Source of the DNA: a virus
Direction: 5' to 3' (one strand)
DNA: 23,659 nucleotides
IMG/VR virus record: IMGVR_UViG_3300031857_001414
Location: 1-23,659 of that record
Below the pieces are notes generated by a model. That model saw only the letters and a program-made list of their open reading frames with translations, ran no database searches and had not been told where the DNA came from. How positions within the stretch are numbered: the stretch's first letter is position 1; each line of letters opens with the position of its first letter. Positions 8,787 through 17,626 of the stretch are shown piece by piece. The translations under genes were made by a program, and so were the position numbers.

Positions 8787-9470
8787 TTATTCTGTTATTC
8801 CACTTCCAGGAGTTGTTCCGGCAGTAATTCTATTTACGGTTATACTAATGCTTACTCTTCCTCCCGTTTCATTACCTGTTATAGATAATGTAGCTTTTCT
8901 TTGATTTAAAGTTGACCCCTTTGCTTTAAGTGTAAAAGATAATCCAGTAACACTAACAGCTTGAGAAGCCTCCATTTCAGAAATAGCTCTAGGAGTAGAT
9001 GAGGCGGTGTCTTGATTGTTATTTTGAGCAGGAGTTGGAGTCACTCCTACGAAAGATGCAACATCACTATCAGATAAAGTAGCGGTGTAACCAAAAGTAG
9101 TATTACCTCCTTCAAAGTTTATAGTTCTAGGAGAAATTGTAATTTCTTCTCCGTTAGTTAAAGTTACAGCTGTTTGACCTACAGAAATTATAGGAATTCT
9201 AACAGTTCTTTTAGGCAGAGTGACGAGTTTATATTTCATCATCTGAGTTTCATCTACCACTGCTTCGGTTAGAGGCATATTTTCGATGGTTATTCCATAA
9301 TATGCTGTACCTAGTGGATGATCTGTATTCCATAAAGAATAGTCTACTTCATCGTCTCCTAAGGCAAAGTGAGTAATTTGAAACTCATTCCTACCTCTAG
9401 CAAGTAATTCTCTACCTCTTCTTGTGAGGATAGCATCTACTGTTATTTGATTATTATTTAAATATCCCAT
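8787..9470 (-). CDS. Phage structural protein with conserved N-terminus and Ig-like tail
   Basis: This 227-residue protein opens with MGYLNNNQITVDAILTRRG, then RGRNEFQITHFALGDDEVDYSLW. That pattern is familiar from small virion proteins of T4-like phages, where the first 100 residues are conserved. After residue 100 it becomes Thr/Ser/Ile-rich and beta-strand-like (TLTNGEEITISPRTINFEGG, then a Pro/Asn/Ser linker near 143-160 and ATLSITGNETGGRVSISI near the end), consistent with one or two Ig-like or BACON-like surface modules. This part is likely the exposed, fast-evolving portion. The gene lies between the 1419-residue baseplate-type protein and the family of paralogous appendage proteins. 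The gap before its start is 41 bases, the longest in the window, and holds a candidate promoter. The precise role is unknown. Confidence 0.65.
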   Translation of the reverse strand: MGYLNNNQITVDAILTRRGRELLARGRNEFQITHFALGDDEVDYSLWNTDHPLGTAYYGITIENMPLTEAVVDETQMMKYKLVTLPKRTVRIPIISVGQTAVTLTNGEEITISPRTINFEGGNTTFGYTATLSDSDVASFVGVTPTPAQNNNQDTASSTPRAISEMEASQAVSVTGLSFTLKAKGSTLNQRKATLSITGNETGGRVSISITVNRITAGTTPGSGITE

Positions 9471-9482
9471 TTTAAAATTAGT

Positions 9483-9495
9483 TTTATAATAAATA
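9483..9495 (-). promoter_or_regulatory. Candidate late promoter or AT-rich start signal (13-mer, copy 1)
   Basis: On the minus strand this reads TATTTATTATAAA. The identical 13-mer lies at 21577-21589 before another gene start, and both sit in the only two intergenic gaps longer than 30 bases. TATAAA resembles the T4 late promoter core TATAAATA. In an AT-rich genome chance matches occur, so this is tentative. Confidence 0.3.
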
Positions 9496-9511
9496 CTTTA
9501 AATTTTTATTT

Positions 9512-12500
9512 TTATACCACTATTTGATTAGCGCTAACTTCTCTAAATTCTACAACCGGCCCTCCGTCTATGGTTTCTGTAGTGTCTACATTAAAATCTA
9601 GTCCAGTTAATTTACATCCTGTATATCTTAATCTATTAGATACGGAATCCTCAATGTATTGATAATTAACAGAATGTAACGAAGATGAATAATATTTTTT
9701 CAAGCTCATAGATACAGCTATAGATAAATCTTTTTTATAAAGTGAATCAAAATTAGAAGATATACTACTAGAATAATGATATATAACTTTTTTATAGTTA
9801 GGATTTATCTTTTCTGATTCAATATAAGATTGAGTGACATTGTAAGTTTTTCTATAAATACTACCTTGATTATTCACAAAGTAATCATTTTTATATAAAT
9901 ACTCTTGTAATTGTTTTTTAGTAAATGTAGAATTAAAATTGTTATAACTTGATGATATTACATAATTGTAATTTACATTAGTATTATAAAAATCATCAAT
10001 ATTAAAATTATTTACCTTCCCCACTATATTTTCTACTGTATTTATGTTAGATTCGTAAGAGACATTAGATGATATAACTGAAATATTAGCATCGTAATAA
10101 TTTATTTTTCTAGTTCTAGAAATTTTATCTTTATTAATTCCATTTCTCTTTACTTTATATACCATAACTTCATCATAGGATCCACTTAAAAAGTAAAACT
10201 CTCCTAATAACGTATTATTATTTGTAATAGTTGCGATGCTTTCATTTATTTTTCCGGTATTATCAACTTTGTATAAGGATTGAAACTCTGAATTCATGTT
10301 TTCTACATCCAATAAGCCTATGTGATTGTATATATTAATCTCACTTCCTATTTCTTGAAGTGTATTATCAAAATTCAATGATTGATTATCTAAAGAAGAT
10401 TCTATGAAATTATAGTAATACGGATTTTTTATAGACCCTGATAATTTTTGATATGTTATTTCAGTATTTATAGGATTTTGCAAAGATGACGTATACTTAA
10501 TATACTCAAAATTCAAAACAGGCGGATTAGATATAGAAGAAGTGTACTTTTCAATAGACATTTCTACCGGCATTAGATAGTCTATAGATCCTGTGTATAA
10601 AATATATTCGCCTGTTTGAGAATCCGTTTTTATTATTGTTTTTTCGTATTGGGGATTGGTTAAACTAGGATTTTTTCTAGCTATTCTAGTCCTTTCTAGT
10701 AAGTTCTCCTCTAACAATACCCCAGCAATTAAATTCGCCCTAGCCGGAACTAATTGAGTGACTTGTTGAAAAAAGGAATAATCATACAAAGAAAATATTT
10801 CTATATATTTATTATAATTATTTCTGTTTTTATACTTTTTCCAATAATTTTCTCTGTTTACTCTCAAGGAAGAATAGGTGTCTTTGGATAAATCATTAGG
10901 GTCTCCTATTAAATTATCTAAATTAACATTTCCAAATTGATTAGATATGTCTCTATTCACTTGATCTGTAGGACTAAAAACAATCGCTAATTTATTTGAA
11001 TCTACAGGAGTGGTATCGAATGTATTTATTTGCACTCTTTTTTCTGCTGATAAATTATTTACTCTAATTGTTTCCTCTATTCTTATTTTATCACTTTTTG
11101 GTATATTAGCCCCTATGGTAGGAGAATAAGAATAATAAATTTCAGTGTAAGGTTTGTATTGATTTTCCTGTGACCCTGAGAAGCCTATAAAACTAGCGGT
11201 AGTATACAAGCTTTCTACTCTGTTAGGATGGCTAGAAGATACGTATATATAAGTTGAATGATCATATCTTAAAGAGTCCACACCTAAAGGATAATATCTG
11301 TTAAGTGTATCAAAAGAAGACGAGTATGAATCGCCATGATAAGCGGCAGGATTCAACGTATGCTCCTCAAATACTTTAGATGAGTAAAAATCGCTATAAT
11401 CCTTGTAAGACTGTAAGAAGCCCGTGAACCTAGATGATGTAGAATACGAAAATTGACTTCCTGTAGCTCCGCCTAATATTAAACTATGTGGGGATGATAA
11501 AGAACTTGTGGATCCCCAAGTAAATGATATATCCTCATTAGAATTCAAAGACATAGATCCAGAAAAACTAATCCAATTTTCAAATTGACCACTAGATTTT
11601 TTCCATTCTATATTTATAGATCCTGTTTTATTTGTATCATTTATATTTTTATCTGTAAATATTCTAACATTCCAAACATCTCCATCAAAAAATGGATAAT
11701 AATTTGACTTTACTGTATTAACAGATAATGAAGATGTAGAGTACGTTGCACTAGATGCTCCTTTATATCTTAAATAGCCATAAGAGTAACTTCCACTGAA
11801 AGACGATGTGGATATAGACCGATAACTAACCAATTCTAAATTATTATATACTTTATTTGAATTTTTAGAATCTACTATAGACCATAAACTCATGCTTAAA
11901 CTAGCGGACGTATTTGATTTGAATCTAAATTCCGATACTCTAGGTGCTGATGATTCCGACTCATTAGGGGGTATTCTTTTGCCCCAAGGTATTTTAACAA
12001 ATTGATTTCCGTCAAATTTTAATAAATATTGATATCTGTAGCTTTTGTGAACGGGAGAATATTTAGGTGGTGCAGCTCCTCCGTACTCCTTTATACTTAT
12101 TAGAGTTTGAGGTATTCCATATATGGATAATAATGATTTTATACTTCTTTCAGTACCTTTAGTTTTTAACAAATACGGTATATTATTTACAACTCTTCTC
12201 CATATTTGATGAGTAAGGTTCTCATGTGCCTGTGACGCTAATAGTCCTGTATTTGAAAAACTACCAGTAGAATCACTTCCTATTTTATATAGCCATAAGT
12301 CACTTAGTTGATACCCATTATTAACCTCCCATCCTAATGATTTTGCATAAGTTTTTAGAAGTTCATTAGGTATTCCTCTTTTTGGGTGTTCGTCTCTTCT
12401 GTGTATAGATGTTAATTCTTTTATAAATGCATATAAATTGTCAAAATGCTCTCCAATCATATTTAAAAATACTAAATACTCCGAATTATCGGGGTCATTT

Positions 12501-13771
12501 ACAATATGTCCCGGAGTAGCTTCGTATAAAGAATTATAGTTTCTTATGTCAAAATTATAGGCTTTAGATAAAGAAGAAGAATACCAATAATTGTAAGTAG
12601 CTGTAGTGATATGGTAATTTATATATTTACCACTATTTATATATTTTGGAGTAGGCGTTAAGCTTCCCGTAATATCATAAGAAAATAAACTTCCTGTAGA
12701 GTAATATAAATAATTTTCAAAATCATCAAAACTATTTTTTAATCTATGTGCTCTTTTTAAAATTTTATCATAATCTAAGGATGGGTAAGAAGAACTAGAT
12801 GCATTAGAATTTATTATAGAATTACTTTGGCTAGTATAAAACTCAATTAATTGTAATTTGTAATTATAATTTTTTATTCTCTCTTGAGCCGATCCATAAA
12901 ATACAAAATTTGAAAAATTTGAATAATCAATGTTTAAAGGAACGGAAGCTGATGAAGATATAACTTTGTTTATTATATTATTAGATGTTTCTATATCAGC
13001 GTCCAATAGACTATTCCATGTAGAATAATTAGTAGACTCTCCACTTGTCTCACTTAGTAAATAATTTGGAGTTAAAATTCTAGGCTGGCTTACTATTTCT
13101 GGAGAGGATACAGTGAAAGAATCAAAATAATCCTCCGCCGCTTTGAAACAAATATGGCACATCATACCAGTATTTATTCCTATAGGAGTGTTTAGTAATT
13201 TTATATATATAACATACTCATTATCACAATCTACTTTTATATTTACTATTGTGTATATTTTATTTTCCCCTAAATTTATTACTATGTTGTTCAAATAACC
13301 TACGGTACGTAAAAAAGCAACTCTATCTCTAAAAGATTTTAATTTGTCTATTATTTCCGGGTTTTCAATAAGATATTTAGGTCTTATAGCTAATTTTAAT
13401 TCTAGTTCATCCGGACTTATCTCTTGTATATAGAAGTATTGATTATTAATATTACCAAAGATATTATATAAAAAATTAAAACAAATCTTGTGTGTTCCTT
13501 CATAAATGTCAGAATCAAAAAATAATTTACAAACATCTAAATTAATGTCATCAAAAGAAGAATCGAAATCATTTTTAAATCCATATATTGATTTAGTTAA
13601 CTCGAATTTAGAATCATAAACATGAATATCTAAAGAACATGGACTTTTTAATTCATCAATAATTGCTTTTGATATATCTAAACTCATAAAAGATTCATAA
13701 TTAAATGATACTCCTTCTATTAATGAACTGGATTCTTTTATTTTATCTTTATTTACGAATCTATCTATCAT
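9512..13771 (-). CDS. Giant baseplate/tail structural protein with LamG-like insertion
   Basis: At 1419 residues this is the largest protein fully inside the window. The N-terminal 310 residues end in IDYSNFSNFVFYGSAQERI (281-299), followed by NYKLQLIE. Residues 525-565 carry RRVVNNIPYLLKTKGTERS, then LLSIYGIPQTLISIKEYGG, a motif I associate with large tail or baseplate proteins of T4-like phages. A LamG-like segment follows from about 583 (YLLKFDGNQFVKIPW) to about 850, including LSMSLWSIVD and SLILGGATGSQFS. Near residue 1010 is LVPARANLIAGVLLEENLLE, again typical of these proteins. The remaining 380 residues are rich in Ser, Tyr and Asn. By position, after gp6-like and before appendage genes, it could fill the role of T4 gp7 or gp10, but I see no clear homology to either. 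TATAAA lies two bases before the ATG at 13771, and AAGGAA is 14 bases upstream. Confidence 0.7.
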   Translation of the reverse strand: MIDRFVNKDKIKESSSLIEGVSFNYESFMSLDISKAIIDELKSPCSLDIHVYDSKFELTKSIYGFKNDFDSSFDDINLDVCKLFFDSDIYEGTHKICFNFLYNIFGNINNQYFYIQEISPDELELKLAIRPKYLIENPEIIDKLKSFRDRVAFLRTVGYLNNIVINLGENKIYTIVNIKVDCDNEYVIYIKLLNTPIGINTGMMCHICFKAAEDYFDSFTVSSPEIVSQPRILTPNYLLSETSGESTNYSTWNSLLDADIETSNNIINKVISSSASVPLNIDYSNFSNFVFYGSAQERIKNYNYKLQLIEFYTSQSNSIINSNASSSSYPSLDYDKILKRAHRLKNSFDDFENYLYYSTGSLFSYDITGSLTPTPKYINSGKYINYHITTATYNYWYSSSLSKAYNFDIRNYNSLYEATPGHIVNDPDNSEYLVFLNMIGEHFDNLYAFIKELTSIHRRDEHPKRGIPNELLKTYAKSLGWEVNNGYQLSDLWLYKIGSDSTGSFSNTGLLASQAHENLTHQIWRRVVNNIPYLLKTKGTERSIKSLLSIYGIPQTLISIKEYGGAAPPKYSPVHKSYRYQYLLKFDGNQFVKIPWGKRIPPNESESSAPRVSEFRFKSNTSASLSMSLWSIVDSKNSNKVYNNLELVSYRSISTSSFSGSYSYGYLRYKGASSATYSTSSLSVNTVKSNYYPFFDGDVWNVRIFTDKNINDTNKTGSINIEWKKSSGQFENWISFSGSMSLNSNEDISFTWGSTSSLSSPHSLILGGATGSQFSYSTSSRFTGFLQSYKDYSDFYSSKVFEEHTLNPAAYHGDSYSSSFDTLNRYYPLGVDSLRYDHSTYIYVSSSHPNRVESLYTTASFIGFSGSQENQYKPYTEIYYSYSPTIGANIPKSDKIRIEETIRVNNLSAEKRVQINTFDTTPVDSNKLAIVFSPTDQVNRDISNQFGNVNLDNLIGDPNDLSKDTYSSLRVNRENYWKKYKNRNNYNKYIEIFSLYDYSFFQQVTQLVPARANLIAGVLLEENLLERTRIARKNPSLTNPQYEKTIIKTDSQTGEYILYTGSIDYLMPVEMSIEKYTSSISNPPVLNFEYIKYTSSLQNPINTEITYQKLSGSIKNPYYYNFIESSLDNQSLNFDNTLQEIGSEINIYNHIGLLDVENMNSEFQSLYKVDNTGKINESIATITNNNTLLGEFYFLSGSYDEVMVYKVKRNGINKDKISRTRKINYYDANISVISSNVSYESNINTVENIVGKVNNFNIDDFYNTNVNYNYVISSSYNNFNSTFTKKQLQEYLYKNDYFVNNQGSIYRKTYNVTQSYIESEKINPNYKKVIYHYSSSISSNFDSLYKKDLSIAVSMSLKKYYSSSLHSVNYQYIEDSVSNRLRYTGCKLTGLDFNVDTTETIDGGPVVEFREVSANQIVV

Positions 13772-13773
13772 AA

Positions 13774-13779
13774 TTTATA
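13774..13779 (-). promoter_or_regulatory. TATAAA element adjoining the start of the 1419-residue gene
   Basis: Reads TTATAAATTATG including the start codon, in an 18-base gap between two structural genes. It is one of five TATAAA elements placed 0-2 bases before a start codon here. It could be a late promoter core giving a very short leader, or part of an AT-rich translation start. Confidence 0.25.
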
Positions 13780-13789
13780 ATTTTATTCC

Positions 13790-16700
13790 TTAAGAATTTG
13801 TGGAAATATTAGGAAAAGATTCGAAACTAGTAGTATTCCCTGAGGTTCCATAATTTATATTTTGTGTTCCGCTACCTTCTGTGTCAGTTACGCTAAAAGG
13901 GCAACTGAATACTCCATTTATAATAGTTATAGGTGTAGTAGATATAGAGGATATGCTAGATTGTGCTATAGATGTATTGGAACCTCTGTACTGATATGTT
14001 CTTTCGTCGTTAGTTTTTACAATTTGATTCATATTAAGTTTCTCCGTTGTATAAATACTACCACCTGGTGTCTTGAAATCGCAAGGATCTAATCTATACA
14101 CAGTTACATTATTAGGTGATACGCAATCATATAAATTTGTTTTTATCAATCCTCTAGTTCTTTCTATATATAACACATTAGTAAGTTGATAACCCTGTGT
14201 TGAGTCACTAATACCTTTGTATTGATATTTTGCATTGGTTCCTGCTACTAAGTATATTTGATTTATAGAATCAGGCTCAATGCTAGTATTAATCATAGAT
14301 TTTCCATCTATAGAAAGACCGTCGCATGCGATTAATATCCAATATTTTATTTCTGGACAATCTTTTTCGTTTACGAGTAGTTCTAGGTTATTTGAAGAAT
14401 CTACTTGAACGGAATTTAAAGGAGGAGCTAAATCATTCCATGTATAATATTCATTTGGGTTATTTTTTAATCTATATCTTTGTTTTGGAATAATAGGTTT
14501 TATCTTAGTGTATAAAACGGGAGAATCGTAAGAAGTACAACCTGTTAATGTCCAATACGTATCAGTAGTTGTACCACCTCCACCGGATTCCCCTCCACCT
14601 TCTGTATCTGAGCAAATAGGATAATCCTTTTCTAAAACAGGCTTTTTACTGTCTATAATTTGATTATCTTTTAAATCAGGATTATTTTTCTTTAATTGTG
14701 TTCTGAAAGCTGTATTTTTACTTTCATAATTAGGTATTGCATAATCAAATAAATCTTCAACCCCATTAGGTGTGCAATATGCAAAATATATAGGACAAGC
14801 TAAAACACTATCATCCCTTTCCACATTCACAAAGTTGCTTGGTTTACTAGTTAATTCAACCGCTGTAGTACTTACTGTAGTAAAGTACAAACTTTTATAT
14901 ATGTTCTTATAAAATGATTTACTAGACAAAGGCGCTATGTCTGTATAATATTCCTGATCGTACCAACATTGTTTTATTTTCCAGTATTTAGTCTTAACAC
15001 CTCCTGTACTTCCACCTCCTCCAGGACTTCCGCCGCCAGTACCCGTTTCACCTCCAATGTCTCCCCCTTCTACATCAGAACAATCCGGATATTCGTCTAT
15101 TGGTATAGGAGTTTTACTAGCTACTATGTGTTTATCTTTTATTGGTCCATATTTACTAAATAAATCCGACCGCTTAAATAAAATTCTCTCCTTTAAATCT
15201 GTATTAGTATAATTATCATAATTTGTAATAGATTCTTGAGAAGTTTCAATACCATCCTTAGTACAATAAGCGTAATATACTTGACATCCTTTTATGTTAG
15301 AATCAGTTTCTATATCTACTTCAATAAAATTCTCTGGCTTATAATCTAACTCTATAGCATTTAAATTTTTTATTATGTAATAATCGTATTGGTTATATCT
15401 ACCATCTAATTCTGATTTATAAACAGAGGATAAAGAGGTAGGTTTTTTGTCCGTATAAAAAATTCTACCATCATGACATCTATATATAACCCAATAATTA
15501 GTCTTTTTAGACTCTCCACCTCCTGTACTTCCACCTCCTCCAGTACTTCCACCGCCGGTTTCCTCCCCTTTACAGGAAGGTAACTCCGAATTACTAAACA
15601 CAGAAAAAGAGAATTTTAATGTACCACTTTTTATATTTGAGTATTTTACTCTTAAATCACTTTCAGCCTTTGTTTTTGCGTTAGATCTATCTGATTCATT
15701 ATAAACTATACTATTTTGATATAGAACATCGTTTTGACAGAATACATAATATAAAGTAAACGTATTACCACATTTAGGGTATGAGCTTTCAGGTATTATA
15801 TTTTTAGATATAATAGCGTTTGGATAAGTTTGTTTTATAGATGTTTCAAGTTTCTTATATTCTATTTCATTTTCTATATTGGTGTAAGATTTTTCAACTA
15901 TTTTATTATCGACACAATAAACTGTATATAAACTACTCCAATTATTTACAGGAGTAGTTATACATTCCTTTTTAAGTTGATTTAATAATTCAGTTTCAAT
16001 TTCTTTATCACTTATTATATATTTAAAAGAATTAATTGCAGACGGATATCCAATTTCTTTTATTATGTCGTCCTCTAATTTTTTTGTCTTTTTATCTAAA
16101 TCAGCTTGGTTTTCATAAGAAAATCTGACAATTCTATTAATTATTTGCGAATTATTTAAACAGAGTGAAACATAAGCTGTAAATACTGATTTTCCTGCGG
16201 GTAATTCTTGACATATAAAAGCTTTTTTTCTATCTTCCGTTGGCTCTACTCCTATATAATATTCTACTAAAGAAGATTTTTTGTAAATATCTAATTGATT
16301 TATTTTTTTCTTTACCTCTTTTTCCATATCTTCCGGGCTTGTATTTGCGGGGAAGACAATTTTGTCCATAAAACCAGTATAAGTTCCCGTTGTAGTTTTT
16401 GCGCAATATAAAATATAAGAGGAAGGCCCGATAACAGGAGGTGTGCCTCCACCTCCTCCTGGAGGGGTACCACCACCTGCTTCTTCGCCACCTCCACCAC
16501 TTCCCGGAGGGGTACCACCACCGGTCTCTGTTGGGGGTTTAACTTCTTCTACTGATCCGGATTCACAACAAGCATTTACTACATTTGTTATGGAAGGAGC
16601 CGTTGCGGGAGGCGGGTTTACTACGATAGGGTCTACAGGATCTACAATCAGCTGTGTTTTCTTTCTAATCTCGGGCGTCCAAAGATTAGATAAATCTATA

Positions 16701-17626
16701 CAATTTCCGTTATTATCAGGATTTATAAAATAATAAGTATAATCTTCTAATTTTCTAACACTTCCTATGTTTTCATTTGGTTCTAAAGGATTTGGTCTAT
16801 CTCTAGAATCTTCGGAACTAAAAGTATTGGATGTTGATTCTGGATTTTTAGTATTACCTGCTATTTTAACAAAAGTTCCTAATGGGTAATTTATTAATTC
16901 AGAGAAATTTGAACTTTCTATAGTTACTACGTTATTATATGTAATATTTCTTTCATACATCATAACTTCTAATGTCTCTCCATTGGGTATAACGCAGATA
17001 GAAACATTAGTAAGTCCCTCATTAACAACATCAGTAAAATAAGAAAAATTAGTATCTATAACTTTTGATAATATTGTGTCGGATACTATTGTTTTTTCAG
17101 GTCTTATAAAATAATAGCCAGGGTCTACAGATAAAGTACTCCCTTCTAATTTATAATTTATTGGAACATATTTTATACCTTTTAGATTTACTTTTAATTT
17201 TGGTTTGTTTGCTTTATTTATATCTTCGGTGGAGTATCTGTTTTTATTTTGTCCTTCTATTTCGGGAATTCTTTCATTAATTGTCCCAAACATTATTTTT
17301 TCTACATTTCCTTCATATTTTCGGATTACTTTATATTTTATGTAATCTTTACTTGTATCATTTGATTGATTCTCATTAGGGGGAATAGTTACAGATATAT
17401 CTAATTTATTATTTACATTTAAGGCATCTTCAATTTTTATTAATTCTTTGGATTCAGATGTCTTTAATCTTCCGGACATGTATTTTCCATATTCGTCTAT
17501 ATTGTATGGCCCTTTATAGATATCTCCATTTAAGTATGTAAATTCGCCTGTAGATATGTTAGGTCCACTATTTAAACTATTAGGGTCTGATAGTCTATGT
17601 AAATTTGTATTAGTATTCTCTTCCAC
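13790..17626 (-). CDS. Modular two-cysteine repeat protein, probable tail fibre or adhesin
   Basis: This 1278-residue protein has no family I can name. Residues 1-340 are unique. From 369 it is a chain of modules joined by Gly/Ser/Thr/Pro linkers (369-399, 687-705, 853-876, 1009-1019). Module A runs from an aromatic-rich strand ending Y-x-x-x-C or Y-x-C to a closing Cys, most copies with (Y/L)P-x-C. Its Cys pairs are 408/472, 489/555, 571/619, 630/685, 788/849 and 951/1005. Module B begins YW-x4-C or YR-x3-C and ends in another Cys: 717/781, 887/944, 1030/1090, 1101/1168 and 1182/1242. The order is A-A-A-A, B-A, B-A, B-B-B. The pattern suggests an extended fibre with a paired cysteine in each module, either disulfide after release or metal-binding. 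The start is GTG at 17626, overlapping the upstream TAG by one base; the next ATG is at codon 50. A host-binding role is inferred from position and architecture. Confidence 0.7.
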   Translation of the reverse strand: MEENTNTNLHRLSDPNSLNSGPNISTGEFTYLNGDIYKGPYNIDEYGKYMSGRLKTSESKELIKIEDALNVNNKLDISVTIPPNENQSNDTSKDYIKYKVIRKYEGNVEKIMFGTINERIPEIEGQNKNRYSTEDINKANKPKLKVNLKGIKYVPINYKLEGSTLSVDPGYYFIRPEKTIVSDTILSKVIDTNFSYFTDVVNEGLTNVSICVIPNGETLEVMMYERNITYNNVVTIESSNFSELINYPLGTFVKIAGNTKNPESTSNTFSSEDSRDRPNPLEPNENIGSVRKLEDYTYYFINPDNNGNCIDLSNLWTPEIRKKTQLIVDPVDPIVVNPPPATAPSITNVVNACCESGSVEEVKPPTETGGGTPPGSGGGGEEAGGGTPPGGGGGTPPVIGPSSYILYCAKTTTGTYTGFMDKIVFPANTSPEDMEKEVKKKINQLDIYKKSSLVEYYIGVEPTEDRKKAFICQELPAGKSVFTAYVSLCLNNSQIINRIVRFSYENQADLDKKTKKLEDDIIKEIGYPSAINSFKYIISDKEIETELLNQLKKECITTPVNNWSSLYTVYCVDNKIVEKSYTNIENEIEYKKLETSIKQTYPNAIISKNIIPESSYPKCGNTFTLYYVFCQNDVLYQNSIVYNESDRSNAKTKAESDLRVKYSNIKSGTLKFSFSVFSNSELPSCKGEETGGGSTGGGGSTGGGESKKTNYWVIYRCHDGRIFYTDKKPTSLSSVYKSELDGRYNQYDYYIIKNLNAIELDYKPENFIEVDIETDSNIKGCQVYYAYCTKDGIETSQESITNYDNYTNTDLKERILFKRSDLFSKYGPIKDKHIVASKTPIPIDEYPDCSDVEGGDIGGETGTGGGSPGGGGSTGGVKTKYWKIKQCWYDQEYYTDIAPLSSKSFYKNIYKSLYFTTVSTTAVELTSKPSNFVNVERDDSVLACPIYFAYCTPNGVEDLFDYAIPNYESKNTAFRTQLKKNNPDLKDNQIIDSKKPVLEKDYPICSDTEGGGESGGGGTTTDTYWTLTGCTSYDSPVLYTKIKPIIPKQRYRLKNNPNEYYTWNDLAPPLNSVQVDSSNNLELLVNEKDCPEIKYWILIACDGLSIDGKSMINTSIEPDSINQIYLVAGTNAKYQYKGISDSTQGYQLTNVLYIERTRGLIKTNLYDCVSPNNVTVYRLDPCDFKTPGGSIYTTEKLNMNQIVKTNDERTYQYRGSNTSIAQSSISSISTTPITIINGVFSCPFSVTDTEGSGTQNINYGTSGNTTSFESFPNISTNS
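15001..15037. repeat. 37-base direct repeat in Gly-linker coding region, copy 1
   Basis: This segment matches 15520-15556 at 35 of 37 positions by eye (mismatches at the 25th and 32nd bases). It encodes the Gly/Ser/Thr-rich linker before the second B module of the 1278-residue protein. The copies are about 520 bases apart, so recombination between them would delete or duplicate one linker-B-A unit, if the intervening length keeps the frame. Confidence 0.8.
15520..15556. repeat. 37-base direct repeat in Gly-linker coding region, copy 2
   Basis: Partner of 15001-15037. It encodes the linker before the first B module. The start-to-start distance is 519 bases, a multiple of three, so unequal recombination between the copies would keep the reading frame. 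Confidence 0.8.
16461..16522. repeat. 17-base direct repeat pair in Gly/Pro linker
   Basis: The 17-mer ggaggggtaccaccacc occurs at 16461-16477 and again at 16506-16522, a 45-base period that keeps the frame. It encodes GGGTPPG-type linker sequence ahead of the first A module. Confidence 0.85.

Noticed and set aside
7674-9470. Diversity-generating retroelement target region
   Set aside because: The proteins have variable-looking parts, but I found no reverse transcriptase and no template repeat in the window.
9471-9511. Rho-independent terminator in the intergenic gaps
   Set aside because: The gaps are AT-rich, with no GC-rich stem followed by a T run on either strand.
16312-16521. Minus-strand ORF of 69 codons inside the 1278-residue gene
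   Set aside because: Frame shadow of the Gly-rich linker, with no own start context.
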